From Pseudomonadota bacterium (GTDB lineage: Bacteria; Desulfobacterota; Desulfobulbia; Desulfobulbales; SURF-16): a stretch of DNA of 8,070 nucleotides. A program made the translations under genes and the position numbers. Of the stretch, positions 6,519 through 8,070 are shown in pieces; within the stretch, counting starts at the first letter, position 1; each line of letters opens with the position of its first letter. The stretch is from the NCBI GenBank assembly GCA_030597865.1, contig JAUVQZ010000133.1, positions 1 to 8,070 on the forward strand, given 5' to 3'. The notes under the pieces are model-generated. The model made no database searches. It saw nothing but the letters and a program-made list of their open reading frames with translations, and was not told the DNA's origin.

Positions 6519-6547
6519 TTTATAACAAGCTTTTTATGTTCAGGCAA
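6519..6547 (-). promoter_or_regulatory. Predicted sigma70-type promoter for the radical SAM gene
   Basis: On the minus strand TTGCCT (6547-6542) is separated by exactly 17 nt from TATAAA (6524-6519). The surrounding AT-rich stretch fits a promoter. It lies about 84 nt upstream of the ATG at 6435 and would also supply the RNase E/G gene if transcription continues. Confidence 0.65.
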
Positions 6548-6590
6548 CTAAAAACACCGTTTTGTCAGTGCTAAGGGGGGGAACTTTTCC

Positions 6591-6619
6591 TTGACACCCA
6601 TGGAGCCAGAGCGTAAATT
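6591..6619 (+). promoter_or_regulatory. Predicted sigma70-type promoter for ilvD
   Basis: TTGACA (6591-6596), a perfect -35 box, is separated by 17 nt from TAAATT (6614-6619), a 4-of-6 match to the -10 consensus. Transcription would begin near 6625-6628, giving a leader of about 175 nt before the ilvD ATG. Confidence 0.7.
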
Positions 6620-6665
6620 TTGTCCTTCTTAGCGGCCGTCACGTCCAATGTCGGCAGCCATGACG

Positions 6666-6688
6666 GATCTCTGCCTGCCGCAGAGATC
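6666..6688 (+). promoter_or_regulatory. Leader hairpin upstream of ilvD
   Basis: GATCTCTGC and GCAGAGATC pair perfectly over 9 bp around a CTGCC loop. The loop and the last arm base (CCTGCC, 6674-6679) can instead pair with GGCAGG at 6694-6699, and GGCAG (6694-6698) can also pair with CTGCC at 6730-6734, so mutually exclusive folds exist. No U-tract follows, so it is not a simple terminator. Regulation by this structure is unproven. Confidence 0.5.
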
Positions 6689-6730
6689 GCTGTGGCAGGT
6701 TCTCTCCGATAATACCGCATTTTCAGAGGC

Positions 6731-6747
6731 TGCCAGGTTCCCTGGCA
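6731..6747 (+). promoter_or_regulatory. Second leader hairpin upstream of ilvD
   Basis: TGCCAGG and CCTGGCA pair over 7 bp around a TTC loop, about 50 nt before the ilvD start and clear of its ribosome binding site. Its left arm competes for bases with the alternative pairing of 6694-6698 with 6730-6734. No U-tract follows. Confidence 0.4.
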
Positions 6748-6788
6748 CCATGGAAGAAAAGGTCTATAAAAATTACCATCAAAGAGCT

Positions 6789-6794
6789 AAAGGA
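6789..6794 (+). promoter_or_regulatory. Ribosome binding site of ilvD
   Basis: AAAGGA with a 6-nt spacer before the ATG at 6801. It supports this start over in-frame ATGs at 6648, 6660 and 6750, which have no such site. Confidence 0.8.
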
Positions 6795-6800
6795 AAAAAT

Positions 6801-8070
6801 ATGCGTAGTGATATCGTTACCAAGGGGTTGGAAAGGGCCCCCCATCGTTCCCTGTTTAAGGCCATGGGCTATACCAATGAAGAGCTGGGCCGGCCCCTGA
6901 TCGGTGTCTGTCATGCCCATAATGAGATTATTCCCGGCCATGTCCACCTTGACAAGATTGTTGAGGCGGTGAAGACCGGCGTCAGGATGGCTGGCGGTAC
7001 GCCGGCGGCCTTTGCCACCATCGGGGTCTGTGACGGTATTGCCATGGGCCATACCGGCATGAAATACTCCCTGGCCAGCCGCGAGATCATTGCCGACTCG
7101 GTGGAGATTGTCGGCCAGGCCCACCCCTTTGACGCCATGGTCCTCATTCCCAACTGCGACAAGGTCGTGCCGGGCATGCTCATGGCCATGCTGCGCCTCA
7201 ATATCCCGGCCATCATGGTCAGCGGCGGCCCCATGCTCACCGGCCGTCACCGCGGTAAAGACGTTCATCTTGTCTCGGTCTTTGAGGGGGTGGGCCGGGT
7301 CAAGGCCAAGACCATGAGCCTGGAGGAGCTTGCAGAGCTTGAGGATGACGCCTGTCCGGGTTGCGGTTCCTGCGCCGGTATGTTTACTGCCAACTCCATG
7401 AATTGCCTCACCGAGGCCATTGGTCTTGGTCTGCCAGGCAACGGCACCATCCCTGCGGTCTATGCCGCCCGTACCCGTCTGGCCAAGCAGGCCGGCATGG
7501 CAGTCATGAACCTCTTCCATGAAAATATCCGGCCCCGCGATATTGCCACCAAGAAGGCCTTTGAGAACGCCATGGCCGTGGATATGGCCCTGGGCTGCTC
7601 CACCAATACGGTTCTCCATGTGCCGGCCATTGCCAAGGAGGCGGGGGTTGACCTGCCCCTGGACTCCTTTAACAAGGTTTCCAAGAGGGTCCCCCATATC
7701 TGCAGCCTGATTCCCGGTGGCCCCCACTCCATGGAGGAGCTCCACGAGGCGGGCGGTGTTCCGGCCGTCATGAAGGAGCTTCTTGGCAGTAAGGATGGGC
7801 TGCACCAGGATGTTATGACCGTCACCGGCCAGTCCCTGGGCATGAACCTGAAAAAGGCCCAGGTCAAGGATCGCGACATAATCCGTACCGTGGCCGACCC
7901 CTACCATAAGGTGGGTGGCATTGCCGTTCTCTATGGCAACCTGGCTCCCGAGGGCGCTGTGGTCAAGCAGTCGGCAGTGTCTGATGAGATGCTGAACCAC
8001 ACCGGCCCGGCCCGGCTCTATGACTCTGAGGAGGAGGCCCAGAAGGCCATCCTTGGCGGCGAGATCAAGG
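6801..8070 (+). CDS. ilvD: Dihydroxy-acid dehydratase, 5' part (C-terminus outside window)
   Basis: IlvD dehydrates 2,3-dihydroxy-isovalerate and 2,3-dihydroxy-3-methylvalerate to the 2-oxo acids that give valine, leucine and isoleucine. It is a cytoplasmic Fe-S, Mg-dependent enzyme. The start MRSDIVTKGLERAPHRSLFKA is the standard family N-terminus. The window holds 423 codons plus one base, about three quarters of a ~555-residue short-form IlvD, and no stop is reached. Motifs seen: NEIIPGHVHL (41-50, with Gly-His where other members have a Cys), GVCDGIAMGH (75-84), NCDKVVPGM (118-126, with Cys119 and Lys121), CPGCGSCAGMFTANSMNCL (185-203), AMAVDMALGCSTNTVLH (257-273) and GGIAVLYGNLAPEGAVVK (372-389). 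No frameshift is visible. Expression is probably from the promoter at 6591-6619 with a structured leader. No other ilv or leu gene lies in the window. Confidence 0.97.
   Translation, partial: MRSDIVTKGLERAPHRSLFKAMGYTNEELGRPLIGVCHAHNEIIPGHVHLDKIVEAVKTGVRMAGGTPAAFATIGVCDGIAMGHTGMKYSLASREIIADSVEIVGQAHPFDAMVLIPNCDKVVPGMLMAMLRLNIPAIMVSGGPMLTGRHRGKDVHLVSVFEGVGRVKAKTMSLEELAELEDDACPGCGSCAGMFTANSMNCLTEAIGLGLPGNGTIPAVYAARTRLAKQAGMAVMNLFHENIRPRDIATKKAFENAMAVDMALGCSTNTVLHVPAIAKEAGVDLPLDSFNKVSKRVPHICSLIPGGPHSMEELHEAGGVPAVMKELLGSKDGLHQDVMTVTGQSLGMNLKKAQVKDRDIIRTVADPYHKVGGIAVLYGNLAPEGAVVKQSAVSDEMLNHTGPARLYDSEEEAQKAILGGEIK

Larger units (their letters stand above)
6436..6800. other. Divergent intergenic region between the radical SAM gene and ilvD
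   Basis: These 365 bp contain no separate gene that I can support. They hold one sigma70-like promoter facing left (6519-6547), one facing right (6591-6619), and a leader of about 175 nt before ilvD with two hairpins. The ilvD frame stays open upstream to the stop at 6630 and includes ATGs at 6648, 6660 and 6750, but none has a ribosome binding site and the family does not carry such an extension. Confidence 0.75.

Noticed and set aside
6723..8000. 425-codon open frame on the minus strand across ilvD
   Set aside because: It is antisense to the clearly conserved ilvD coding sequence, its product is His/Gly-rich with no recognisable domain, and long shadow frames are common opposite GC-rich genes.

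Overview
This 8.07 kb window is chromosomal, moderately GC-rich bacterial DNA carrying five protein genes, two of them cut by the window edges. The proteins are: Lon protease with the KIQSEAKEEM linker; a short-form IlvD with a PGH where other members have PCN; an RNase E/G with a Lys/Arg/Pro/Ala-rich extension; and a COG0731-like radical SAM protein with a C-terminal winged helix. Together with the widespread GACAGGCTCAG repeat, they fit a Gram-negative anaerobe of the former Deltaproteobacteria (Desulfobacterota, possibly Desulfobulbales). That placement is an inference from protein flavour, not a measured result.

Layout: lon (3' part, +) is followed after 7 nt by mltG (+), probably in one transcript. 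A gene-free stretch of about 515 bp follows (2754-3269). It holds a 19-bp perfect inverted repeat enclosing about 370 bp with two clusters of REP-like GACAGGCTCAG units, and then a perfect 21-bp-stem bidirectional terminator that serves the converging mltG (+) and rne (-) transcripts. The RNase E/G gene (-) comes next, and 148 nt upstream of it lies a radical SAM gene on the same strand (-). A divergent intergenic region (6436-6800) carries a good sigma70-type promoter in each direction and a structured leader in front of ilvD (+), which runs off the right edge.

Functionally this is mostly housekeeping: ATP-dependent proteolysis (Lon), peptidoglycan strand termination (MltG), RNA decay and processing (RNase E/G) and branched-chain amino acid synthesis (IlvD). 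One radical SAM enzyme has no known substrate. I see no defence system, CRISPR array, phage or transposase gene, tRNA or rRNA. The less ordinary items are the inverted-repeat-bounded, REP-bearing insert between mltG and the terminator, the three-unit basic repeat domain at the N-terminus (not the C-terminus) of the RNase E/G, and the hairpin-rich ilvD leader.
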